Source: Gammaproteobacteria bacterium
Lineage (GTDB): Bacteria > Pseudomonadota > Gammaproteobacteria > CAISUE01
Length of the DNA stretch: 8,087 bases
NCBI GenBank assembly: GCA_947378515.1
Contig: CANCKG010000021.1
Span: forward strand, 1 to 8,087
Reading direction: 5' to 3'
A model generated the notes under the pieces. It saw only the letters and a list, made by a program, of their open reading frames with translations. It did not search any database and was not told where the DNA came from. The position numbers were made by a program, and so were the translations under genes. This document shows, in pieces, positions 1 through 6,035 of the stretch. Position 1 is the stretch's first letter. The number at the start of each line of letters is the position of its first letter.

Positions 1-82
1 GGAGAATCGCGGCTCCCCCCCTTAACAATCCCCCAGAGCAACAGGAGCCACTGGCGTAGATCTACGCGAGAAAGAGGAAAAT
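1..82. other. C-rich non-coding stretch with a short palindrome
   Basis: No coding region or RNA gene is recognisable here. The sequence has two runs of C (around 14-21 and 30-34) and a 6-bp inverted repeat, GGCTCC at 11-16 and GGAGCC at 44-49. A perfect 14-bp palindrome, GCGTAGATCTACGC, lies at 54-67. It sits just upstream of the ribosome-binding-like GAGG (74-77) of the decayed DUF2442 gene, so it may be the former control region of that gene. The window edge cuts off any further context. Confidence 0.4.
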
Positions 83-360
83 GTGGTGAATGGATACGGT
101 AAAACTACGTATTGGGACGTTATGACTGTAAAATTCGAAGCTCATCTAACATTAGCCGTATGTTTTTCTGACGGTCTGTGTGGCAAAATGCGGTTTTTAC
201 CGAGTCATTTAACGTGAGTTTTTGCGCCTTTAAATGACAGCGCTTTTTTTAACCAGTTTACCTGCATGATGGCGTTGTAACGTGGCCAGGCGAAATCGAT
301 TTAGCACCCGATGCAATGCACGAAGCAATTAAACAACATGGCACTTGGTTATTGGCTTAA
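83..360 (+). pseudogene. Decayed DUF2442-family protein gene
   Basis: Translating from GTG 83 (or 86, both after GAGG at 74-77) gives a DUF2442-like N-terminus: YWDVMTVKF, then FSDGLCGKMRF and PSHLT. An in-frame TGA at 215-217 stands where this family usually has Gly (motif LTGVF). Reading continues with VFAPLNDSAFFNQF. Around 257-264 the frame shifts by -1, and the rest reads GVVTWPGEIDLAPDAM followed by HEAIKQHGTWLLA, the family's hallmark C-terminus, ending at TAA 358-360. One nonsense change plus one frameshift make this a pseudogene rather than a start-site problem. DUF2442 proteins are small, of unclear biochemical role, and often occur beside DUF4160 as a toxin-antitoxin-like pair; no DUF4160 is visible here. 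It converges on dnaB, with the two stop codons overlapping. The family call comes from recognised motifs, not from a search. Confidence 0.8.
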
Positions 361-1760
361 TACCCCGTGGTACCGGGGGTGTGATTTTCAAAACGGGTGT
401 ATTGACCCATGAACGTCAAGCGCACTTTACCAATCGGGCCATTCCGGTGCTTGGCGATAATGATTTCAGCGGTGCCTTTGTCGCGACTATCATCATGATA
501 AACTTCATCACGATAGATGAAAACGATTAAATCGGCATCTTGTTCAATCGCGCCTGATTCACGCAAATCCGACATCACGGGTCGCTTATCGGTTCGTTGT
601 TCGAGCGAACGATTAAGCTGCGACAGGGCAATAATTGGCACTTTTAATTCTTTAGCCAAAGATTTTAACGAGCGAGAAATTTCCGAAATTTCTCCGACCC
701 GATTATCCCGTAAACCTGGCACTTGCATCAATTGCAAATAATCGATCACGATCAAACCCAATTGGCCATCAAATTGCTTAGCCAAGCGCCTCGCGCGAGC
801 CCGCAATTCCATCGGACTCAAGCCGGGAGTATCATCGATATACATCGGGGTATCGGCCATCATCCCCATGGTGCTGGCTAAACGATGCCAATCCGGATCA
901 TCCAACCGACCAGTACGGACTTTATGCTGATCGATGCGACCGAGCGACGACAGCATTCTGGTGGCTAAGCCATCGCCGGGCATTTCCATACTGAAAATCA
1001 ACACCGGTTGCTTACTCTTCACAGCCGCATATTCGGCGACATTCATCGCAAAACTGGTTTTACCCATCGATGGCCGGCCGGCGACGATAATTAAATCTGA
1101 CGGTTGCAAGCCAGCGGTCATTTCATCTAAGTCACTAAAACCACTGGATAAACCGGTCACGGCATCGGGGGATTGATGTAAGTGTTCGACTTTGGCAACC
1201 GCTTGCGCTAATAAATCGGCGATATGCACCGGCCCGGTACCACGTGATAATTGTTCGCCGATAGCAAATACTTTACGCTCGGCTTCATCGAGCAATTCGG
1301 TGGTGGTACGGCCTTCGGGATTAAAGGCCGAATCGGCCAGAGCACCACCGACGGCGATCAATTGCCGTAAAATCGACCGATCACGGACAATATCGGCATA
1401 AGCGGCAATATTCGCAGCACTGGGGGTATTTTTAGCCAGTTCCACTAAATAGAAATCGCCACCGGCATTATCTAATTCATTTAAAGTTTTGAGGGTTTCG
1501 CTGACCGTGACAAGGTCAAAAGGGGAGTTACGACGCGCTAATTCGGCGATCGCTTTAAACAATAATTGGTGGTCATGGCGATAAAAATCGTGTTCTTGAA
1601 CGCGTTCAGCGACCCGATCCCACGCTTGATTATCGAGCAACAAGCCGCCTAGAACGGCTTGTTCTGCTTCGATTGAATGGGGTGGCGTTTTAATCGCATC
1701 TAATTCGCTTTCGCGTTTTATCTTGCGCGGCTTAAAATTCCGACCCGATTCTTCCTGCAT
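357..1760 (-). CDS. dnaB: Replicative DNA helicase DnaB
   Basis: Hexameric ATP-driven 5'-3' helicase that unwinds DNA at the replication fork and works with primase. At 467 residues it is close to the usual ~470. The N-terminal DnaB domain (about 25-130, beginning PPHSIEAEQAVLGGLLLD) is followed by a linker and the RecA-like ATPase domain (about 180-460). Walker A is GRPSMGKT (228-235) and Walker B is LIVIDYLQL (336-344). The DLRESGAIEQDAD motif (398-410) and a late AEIIIAKHRNGPIG segment (431-444) are typical DnaB features. All catalytic motifs look intact and no intein is present. The start codon lies 3 bp after the rplI stop, so it is probably translated from the ribosomal operon message. 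The 3' end overlaps the stop of the convergent DUF2442 remnant, with no clear intrinsic terminator between them. Confidence 0.98.
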   Translation of the reverse strand: MQEESGRNFKPRKIKRESELDAIKTPPHSIEAEQAVLGGLLLDNQAWDRVAERVQEHDFYRHDHQLLFKAIAELARRNSPFDLVTVSETLKTLNELDNAGGDFYLVELAKNTPSAANIAAYADIVRDRSILRQLIAVGGALADSAFNPEGRTTTELLDEAERKVFAIGEQLSRGTGPVHIADLLAQAVAKVEHLHQSPDAVTGLSSGFSDLDEMTAGLQPSDLIIVAGRPSMGKTSFAMNVAEYAAVKSKQPVLIFSMEMPGDGLATRMLSSLGRIDQHKVRTGRLDDPDWHRLASTMGMMADTPMYIDDTPGLSPMELRARARRLAKQFDGQLGLIVIDYLQLMQVPGLRDNRVGEISEISRSLKSLAKELKVPIIALSQLNRSLEQRTDKRPVMSDLRESGAIEQDADLIVFIYRDEVYHDDSRDKGTAEIIIAKHRNGPIGKVRLTFMGQYTRFENHTPGTTGY

Positions 1761-1763
1761 GAC

Positions 1764-2210
1764 TTATTCAGCCACAACAAGAATTTTAACTGTTGTGACT
1801 ACATCATGATGCAAATGCAAATCAATCACGTGTTCACCGGTTTGACGAATCGCACCATTTGGCAAGCGAACTTCAGTTCGAACAACAGCAACACCGTGTT
1901 TCGTTAAGGCATCCGCCACATCGATCGCACCAACTGAACCAAACAAGCGACCTTCTTCACCGACTTTAGCGCCGATGGTGATCACTTGGTCAATCAATTG
2001 CGCGGCTCTACTTTGTGCAAATGCTAAGACTTCAGCAGCTACTTTTTCAAGTTCGGCACGCTTAGCTTCAAACTGGGCGACATTATTTTTCGTCGCACTA
2101 GCCGCTTTGCCTTGTGGGATTAAAAAATTGCGGCCAAAGCCAGGCTTGACATCAACTACATCGCCGATGTTACCCAAATGACGATTTTTTTCCAATAAGA
2201 TTATTTTCAT
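1764..2210 (-). CDS. rplI: 50S ribosomal protein L9
   Basis: Large-subunit protein that binds 23S rRNA near the L1 stalk and extends outward from the ribosome. Its 148 residues match the family norm. The N-terminal RNA-binding domain is clear: [17 protein letters not shown], then [19 protein letters not shown]. It leads into a long helix and a C-terminal domain with [16 protein letters not shown] and a histidine-rich end ([11 protein letters not shown]). The start is 6 bp after the stop of the upstream membrane-protein gene. An AAGAG-like ribosome site overlaps that stop, which suggests translational coupling. dnaB follows after 3 bp. Nothing odd is seen. Confidence 0.98.
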   Translation of the reverse strand: MKIILLEKNRHLGNIGDVVDVKPGFGRNFLIPQGKAASATKNNVAQFEAKRAELEKVAAEVLAFAQSRAAQLIDQVITIGAKVGEEGRLFGSVGAIDVADALTKHGVAVVRTEVRLPNGAIRQTGEHVIDLHLHHDVVTTVKILVVAE

Positions 2211-2216
2211 AGCTCT

Positions 2217-3113
2217 TTATCTCTTAAATACATAACGTTGTCGGATATTCCACCACGCGTCAACAAAACCCACGCCTATTAAAATCACTAATACTTCAGA
2301 TGACAATAACAACAACGCGCAATAACAAAAAACTAACCACATACTTTGGTGGCGAGTTTGTGCCGTCAAATAATGCACCAAGCTTAAACCCGCTACCATC
2401 AACGGCAACAGTACTACCCCAACACAATCGAGTAAGAGACTTATGTGTGTCATTAAGCCGAGTATCAAGATCAAAAGCAATGCCGAAGCATACAGCGGCG
2501 ACAAATGAATATGATACAACTCTTTTTTCAAGCCACCGGGATTAAAGAGTGACGCTTGGACATACCGTCCAAAAATCACATTCACTAATGCCGCGGCTGA
2601 AATCACCATGACATCAAGGCCCGTGGCAAGGCGGCTCACATAAGCCAATAGTGCTGGCATATCTTGTTCTGATACCGCTGCTTTAAAAAATGCCGGTAAG
2701 CTTTTTAAGCTGGCAAATTCTGGCGTTAACAACGCTTGCCAAAAATTGGCAATGTCGGGGTACAAAACATGCACGCCCAGCACCACCAATAAACCTAATA
2801 CCGTCAAGCATTGCAATAGCATCAGCCAAGAACGGGTCAGACTCAATAACAGACTTAAACCAAACAATAAACCAATATTCGCCACTTGGCCCAAGATGGG
2901 GAGCAAACCAACTTTACTATACGTCAGTTGCAACACAATGGGGATCAAGATTGCGCAAACCAATTGACTGCCGGCTTTAGCGCCGAGGCGTAACGTCACC
3001 AAACTTAGCAAAATCAGGGCAAACCAGCGCAAAATGGGCAGCGTACTTAAAAACAATACCAAGAAAAATACTTGGCGACGATTTATCAGTAAACTCAATA
3101 ACCAATTGCGCAT
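2217..3113 (-). CDS. DUF2232-type polytopic membrane protein
   Basis: A strongly hydrophobic 298-residue protein with about seven or eight predicted membrane helices, by eye near residues 16-36, 43-62, 68-90, 95-116, 168-190, 208-230, 232-248 and 259-281. The largest soluble section is about 117-165. It has no signal peptide of the cleaved type and no catalytic motif that I recognise. Length, hydrophobic pattern and position between rpsR and rplI fit the DUF2232 (YybS-like) inner-membrane family, known in this operon slot in several proteobacteria; its function is not established. The FNPGGLKKE-L stretch (about 192-202) between late helices resembles a conserved loop of that family, but I recall this only loosely. 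The ribosome site is weak and the gene starts 18 bp after rpsR, so coupling to rpsR translation is likely. Confidence 0.75.
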   Translation of the reverse strand: MRNWLLSLLINRRQVFFLVLFLSTLPILRWFALILLSLVTLRLGAKAGSQLVCAILIPIVLQLTYSKVGLLPILGQVANIGLLFGLSLLLSLTRSWLMLLQCLTVLGLLVVLGVHVLYPDIANFWQALLTPEFASLKSLPAFFKAAVSEQDMPALLAYVSRLATGLDVMVISAAALVNVIFGRYVQASLFNPGGLKKELYHIHLSPLYASALLLILILGLMTHISLLLDCVGVVLLPLMVAGLSLVHYLTAQTRHQSMWLVFCYCALLLLSSEVLVILIGVGFVDAWWNIRQRYVFKR

Positions 3114-3131
3114 AGCGGATTTTAACCGGCT

Positions 3132-3359
3132 TTATTCGTGACGATCGCAGTACGGCAATAACGCTAAAAAGCGAGCCAATTTAATCGCGGTGGATAATTG
3201 ACGCTGATAACGCGCTTTGGTACCGGTAATCCGACTTGGAATAATTTTGCCGGTTTCAGTGACAAAACTTTTCAACAATTCCACATCTTTGTAATCCACT
3301 TCAGCAATTTTTTCTGCCGTGAAACGGCAATATTTACGACGACGAAAATAACGCGACAT
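3132..3359 (-). CDS. rpsR: 30S ribosomal protein S18
   Basis: Small-subunit protein that binds 16S rRNA in the platform as a heterodimer with S6. At 75 residues it has the usual length. Recognisable features are the basic start [13 protein letters not shown], the [19 protein letters not shown] segment, and the signature [15 protein letters not shown] followed by [14 protein letters not shown] good ribosome site (GTGAGGA on the minus strand, just upstream of the ATG) lies in the 20-bp gap after rpsF. Gammaproteobacteria such as E. coli carry priB between rpsF and rpsR; here there is no room for it. Confidence 0.98.
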   Translation of the reverse strand: MSRYFRRRKYCRFTAEKIAEVDYKDVELLKSFVTETGKIIPSRITGTKARYQRQLSTAIKLARFLALLPYCDRHE

Positions 3360-3379
3360 AAGCTTTTCCTCACTAATAA

Positions 3380-3739
3380 TTATTCAGCAGGCGGCATTTG
3401 GCCTAACTCTGTTGATGACTCTTGTTTCTTCATTAATGCAGATGGCGTTAACACAGCATCAGTACGATTTAAAATCAAATGGCGCACGATGGCATCATTA
3501 AATTTAAAGATCGTCACTAATTCGGCTAATACTTTGGCATCACATTCGATATTCAGCAGCAAATAATGCGCTTTATAGAGTTTATTGATGGGATAAGCTA
3601 ATTGCCGGCGGCCACAATCTTCACGACGGTGAATGGCGCCATTACCAGCGGTAATGATATTGCTATAGCGGTCTAACATGGCAGGCACCTGTTCACTTTG
3701 ATCAGGGTGCACCATGAGAACGATTTCATAGTGTTTCAT
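3380..3739 (-). CDS. rpsF: 30S ribosomal protein S6
   Basis: Small-subunit protein that assembles with S18 on the 16S rRNA platform. Its 119 residues are within the family range. The start [19 protein letters not shown] is canonical. The middle shows [18 protein letters not shown] and the YLLLNIECD strand. The [11 protein letters not shown] end of the fold is followed by a short polar tail (residues ~102-119, rich in Glu, Ser and Pro). E. coli-type S6 tails can be modified by RimK with glutamates, but this one ends PPAE and no claim is made. It is the first gene of the minus-strand operon. A strong AAGGAG ribosome site (3748-3753) lies 8 nt before the ATG. The leader may fold over this site; see the separate entry. 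Confidence 0.97.
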   Translation of the reverse strand: MKHYEIVLMVHPDQSEQVPAMLDRYSNIITAGNGAIHRREDCGRRQLAYPINKLYKAHYLLLNIECDAKVLAELVTIFKFNDAIVRHLILNRTDAVLTPSALMKKQESSTELGQMPPAE

Positions 3740-3747
3740 AAAGAAAA

Positions 3748-3841
3748 CTCCTTATGGATTTTTAACAAAGTCAAGCTGCTGGCTCTTTAACAACCACAAC
3801 CGATTAACAAGCTTGACAAGGAGGTCGGCCTTTACAGCCGA
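3748..3841 (-). promoter_or_regulatory. Candidate SD-sequestering leader of rpsF
   Basis: In the rpsF mRNA the leader reads CUCCUUGUCAAGC (3823 down to 3811), a 34-nt loop region, GCUUGAC (3776-3770), a 16-nt bulge, then AAGGAG (3753-3748), the Shine-Dalgarno of rpsF. The 7-bp GUCAAGC/GCUUGAC stem and the 6-bp CUCCUU/AAGGAG stem share one continuous left arm, so folding would hide the ribosome site. A small hairpin, UCGGC/GCCGA (3841-3837 with 3829-3825), lies just upstream. S6:S18 complexes are known to bind and repress their own mRNA leaders in many bacteria through a CCG-containing structure. This leader is a plausible example, but I cannot match it to that consensus with certainty. Confidence 0.5.
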
Positions 3842-3851
3842 TTGGCCCAAC

Positions 3852-3880
3852 AGTATGCCTAATTTTTAAGTTTTTTGCTA
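3852..3880 (-). promoter_or_regulatory. Possible promoter of the rpsF operon
   Basis: On the minus strand CATACT (3857-3852) resembles a -10 box. It is preceded by an A-rich stretch with several A-tracts (about 3895-3862) that could act as an UP-like element. No good -35 is seen at 16-18 bp; the best is TAGCAA at 3880-3875. It is placed here because the operon must start in this intergenic region and nothing better is visible. Confidence 0.25.
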
Positions 3881-3924
3881 GCTTTTTTGCCGTAGTTGTT
3901 GTAGGCGCGGCAATAGCCGACTTA

Positions 3925-3953
3925 TTCATGCCGGCTTAGAGTTGTGCTATGCT
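3925..3953 (+). promoter_or_regulatory. Possible promoter of the repeat-protein gene
   Basis: An extended -10 pattern, TG-C-TATGCT, occupies 3945-3953. A weak -35-like TTCATG (3925-3930) lies 17 bp upstream. It would give a leader of roughly 80 nt before the ATG at 4039. Support is only by eye. Confidence 0.3.
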
Positions 3954-4038
3954 CGAAGTAACGATCCTGAAACCTATGCAACACGGCGAGCGAGAAGCTT
4001 AGCTGTGGTGCTGAATAGCTACATTAATTGGAACAATC

Positions 4039-5415
4039 ATGCCAGATGATACAGACGACATAATAGCAACCTTACTTGAGACAGCTGTAAATATAGATGC
4101 GATTAGCCAATCTGACCAACTATTACACTCGGCTGAGCAAACTCGACGTAACCGTTTGAATGCCGAGTCTGAAGCAAGTGCATTACAAGCCATAAATGAT
4201 TCACCTCAATCGAGACTCACGAGTCCTACCCAGATGTCAAGTGCGCAAGCAAACGATCAGGCAAACAACGACTTAGAAAAACGCATTGATCCCAAAACCG
4301 GTGGGGCCATGAATTATCCGGAATTTCAGGCTAAGTGGGATAAACTGGTCGAAGAAAAAAATAAAGCCATCGAAGCCAGAAATGCCAAAAAAACGGGTTT
4401 TGCACCCACGCCTAACGATCAAGCAAACAACGACTTAGAGAAACGCATTGATCCCAAAACCGGTGGGGCCATGAATTATCCGGAACTTCAGGCTAAGTGG
4501 GATAAACTGGTCGAAGAAAAAAATAAAGTCATCGAGACCAGAAATGCCAAAAAAACGGGTTTTGCACCCACGCCAAGTGCTCCACCTGCAGCAGTTTCTC
4601 TCACTGAAAATACTCAAGCTCGTTCAACTGTGGCGCCTAAGCCGACTCCCCGCGTGGCTTCGATCGATGTTGCGCCAACGAGCACTGAACAATTAGACAA
4701 TAAACCGTTTTTCGCTAACGCCGCTGCAAAAAAACAGGCTGAATTCACCGCTGCTCTAAGTGTACTCGAAAAAACGGGTAGCGAAACGCAAGCAACGCTA
4801 AAAGCATCTAATACCAATCCGGCAGTTATGCAGCAACTTGACCTTATACTGACGAGCATTGCTGACTTAAAAGACTGCTGCAATAAGATTGAAGTCCATG
4901 ATCAAAGCAGCCTAGATTTTCTTAACGACACGTATTCAGCTGGACTGGAGCGTGTAGGGCAACAGGTAAAGACGTGTGAAACCCTCCTTAATATGCAAGG
5001 CCATGAAAACACGAACACCCTTAACAACATCTCGAGCGAAATCGCTTCTGCTGAGACATACGCCAAAGACAACCTCGTTGCGCAAGATGAAATAATTGCC
5101 GCTACCATCGCTGACGAAAACCTCATTACCGATGACCTCATTGCAGCCGAAGAAGTGCAAGTCGCCGACACCGACGCTGAAACACCAGAAGCAACAACAG
5201 CGGCAGAAATAGTTGCCGCCGCTGCCGTGGAGACCCCTGCGCCAACGGCCGACATCAGCCCTTCGCCAAGCCCAAATCCTTCGTCACAATGTGTTAAAGC
5301 CGAAAAAGACAAGTATCCTGAATTGGAAAAAGATACCGAAAAACTCAAAAAAGAACAACAAGCCGCTGAGTTAGCCGAACGACCAGATGCCATACCGCGG
5401 CCAGCTGGTTTATGA
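4039..5415 (+). CDS. Unknown protein with internal 54-residue duplication
   Basis: I do not recognise this 458-residue protein. It starts with an acidic helical region (about 1-60). Two nearly identical 54-residue repeats follow (72-125 and 126-179), each with DLEKRIDPKTGGAMNYPE then a Lys/Glu-rich helix (WDKLVEEKNK) and ending TGFAPTP. A Pro/Ala/Thr linker (180-220), a helical polar middle with DCCNKIE and a KTCET segment, and an Ala/Glu/Thr/Pro-rich low-complexity stretch (about 365-415) come next. The last 34 residues (KYPELEKDTEKLKKEQQ...) look like a degenerate third copy of the repeat's YPE-helix part. There is no signal peptide or membrane segment. The ribosome site is weak (GGA at 4030-4032). 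Coiled-coil-rich, repeat-bearing, charged proteins are common among secreted effectors of Legionella/Coxiella-type bacteria; that is only a possibility here. The alternative minus-strand frame is judged a shadow. Confidence 0.75.
   Translation: MPDDTDDIIATLLETAVNIDAISQSDQLLHSAEQTRRNRLNAESEASALQAINDSPQSRLTSPTQMSSAQANDQANNDLEKRIDPKTGGAMNYPEFQAKWDKLVEEKNKAIEARNAKKTGFAPTPNDQANNDLEKRIDPKTGGAMNYPELQAKWDKLVEEKNKVIETRNAKKTGFAPTPSAPPAAVSLTENTQARSTVAPKPTPRVASIDVAPTSTEQLDNKPFFANAAAKKQAEFTAALSVLEKTGSETQATLKASNTNPAVMQQLDLILTSIADLKDCCNKIEVHDQSSLDFLNDTYSAGLERVGQQVKTCETLLNMQGHENTNTLNNISSEIASAETYAKDNLVAQDEIIAATIADENLITDDLIAAEEVQVADTDAETPEATTAAEIVAAAAVETPAPTADISPSPSPNPSSQCVKAEKDKYPELEKDTEKLKKEQQAAELAERPDAIPRPAGL
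4252..4575 (+). repeat. Two 162-bp direct repeats inside the unknown gene
   Basis: Copies lie at 4252-4413 and 4414-4575, exactly adjacent and in frame (54 codons each). By eye they differ at 7 of 162 positions. Three differences change residues: Phe/Leu in YPE(F/L)Q, Ala/Val in NK(A/V)I, and Ala/Thr in IE(A/T)RN. Such high identity points to a recent tandem duplication or ongoing gene-conversion-type homogenisation. Confidence 0.95.
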
Positions 5416-5547
5416 CAATTGCCCTGACATTAATAACCGCTGTGATTGAATAATCATCACTTTAAAAAAACAAGACACCTGACATTAATAACCGCCGTGA
5501 TTGAATAATCATCACTTTAAAAAAACAAGACGCCTGACATTAATAAC

Positions 5548-5571
5548 AGTGATGATTGAATAATCATCACT
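5548..5571. repeat. Perfect 10-bp inverted repeat in unit 3
   Basis: AGTGATGATT, a GAAT loop, then AATCATCACT. This could be an operator for a dimeric regulator or an RNA hairpin. It is followed by TTAAAAAAAC rather than a T-run, so it is not a normal intrinsic terminator. In units 1 and 2 the left arm is altered and only about 5 bp of pairing remain. Confidence 0.85.
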
Positions 5572-5588
5572 TTAAAAAAACAAGACAC

Positions 5589-5619
5589 TTGACATTAATA
5601 ACAGTGATGATTGAATAAT
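5589..5619 (+). promoter_or_regulatory. Candidate promoter for ybaB-recR-lptAB
   Basis: The last repeat unit begins with a perfect -35 box TTGACA (5589-5594), where the other units have CTGACA. AATAAT (5614-5619) matches five of six -10 positions but lies 19 bp away; TGAATA (5612-5617) has ideal 17-bp spacing but is weaker. The other three units carry the same boxes in slightly weaker form, so several start sites are possible. Confidence 0.4.
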
Positions 5620-5626
5620 CATCACT
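5603..5626. repeat. Perfect 10-bp inverted repeat in unit 4
   Basis: Same AGTGATGATT-GAAT-AATCATCACT structure as in unit 3, 55 bp downstream and 59 bp before the ybaB start. It overlaps the -10 region of the promoter candidate at 5589-5619, where a bound protein could block transcription. Confidence 0.85.
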
Positions 5627-5684
5627 TTAATGGCATCATGGGCCTGTCTGCTGTGGCTGTCATCAACCCTAATGGAGTTATGCA

Positions 5685-6026
5685 ATGAGTCTCAATTTAA
5701 ATGCTTTAATGAAACAAGCCCAAGAAATGCAACAGCGGATGCAAGATGTGCAACGCGAAATTGCTATCCTTGAAGTTATCGGTACTTCTGGCGCAGGCTT
5801 GGTTGAAGCCATCATGACCGGTCAATACACGGTTAAACGCATTAAAATCGACCCTAGCTTATTGATCGAAGAAAAAGCGGTGCTTGAAGATTTAATCGCA
5901 GCTGCGGTCAATGACGCGGTACGCAAAGTCGAAGAAGGGACACGTGGTAAAATGTCATCCCTTACCGCCGGTATGGATTTACCTAAAGACTTTAAATTGC
6001 CAACCAGTTTAGACGAGAGTGAATAA
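5685..6026 (+). CDS. ybaB: YbaB/EbfC nucleoid-associated protein
   Basis: Small dimeric DNA-binding protein of the YbaB/EbfC family, which coats DNA and is usually encoded between dnaX and recR. Its 113 residues match the family length. The N-terminal helix (LNALMKQAQEMQQRMQDVQ) gives the long arm of the tweezer-like dimer. The GTSGAGLVEAIMTGQYTVKRIKIDP strand region and the late NDAVRKVEEGTRGKMSSLTAGM helix are classic. A GGAG site (5674-5677) sits 7 nt before ATG 5685; an earlier ATG at 5680 runs into a stop after two codons. recR starts 9 bp downstream, so the two are co-transcribed. dnaX, the usual upstream neighbour, is absent here. Confidence 0.96.
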   Translation: MSLNLNALMKQAQEMQQRMQDVQREIAILEVIGTSGAGLVEAIMTGQYTVKRIKIDPSLLIEEKAVLEDLIAAAVNDAVRKVEEGTRGKMSSLTAGMDLPKDFKLPTSLDESE

Positions 6027-6035
6027 ACGACGCTT

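Larger units (their letters stand above)
5424..5630 (+). repeat. 55-bp tandem repeat array, 3.8 copies
   Basis: Units begin at 5424, 5479, 5534 and 5589, each (C/T)TGACATTAATAAC... The last unit stops after 42 bp. Units 1 and 2 share the inner form CCGCYGTGATT, while units 3 and 4 share CAGTGATGATT, so the array has two subtypes in blocks. Every complete unit ends with an A7 run and CAAGAC. The unit length is constant, with no unique spacers, so it is a minisatellite rather than a CRISPR. It fills most of the gap between the unknown repeat-protein gene and ybaB, and may carry promoter or operator functions. Confidence 0.97.

Noticed and set aside
54..67. 14-bp palindrome as a defined operator
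   Set aside because: A single perfect palindrome of this size can arise by chance in a window this long and no second copy was seen; kept only as part of the non-coding description.
363..378. Short GC-rich inverted repeat CCCCG...CGGGG at the dnaB 3' end as terminator
   Set aside because: Only 5 bp, within the coding sequence, and no T-run in the dnaB direction.
3198..3566. 122-residue plus-strand frame across rpsR and rpsF
   Set aside because: It is the antisense shadow of two certain ribosomal protein genes.
3830..3839. CTTTACAGCC shared by the rpsF leader (3830-3839) and the region after lptB (7913-7922)
   Set aside because: A 10-base match between two places in 8 kb is expected many times by chance, and the flanks are only loosely alike.
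4902..5393. 163-residue minus-strand frame opposite the unknown gene
   Set aside because: Ser/Ala/Val-rich translation mirrors the Ala/Glu/Thr-rich plus-strand frame; it has no recognisable motif or ribosome site, and the plus frame is longer with a clear repeat structure.
5424..5630. CRISPR array
   Set aside because: Units are identical over the full 55-bp period with no variable spacers, and no cas gene is present.
5548..5635. Intrinsic terminator for the unknown gene formed by the array hairpins
   Set aside because: The stems are AT-rich and are followed by A-runs on the coding strand rather than T-runs.
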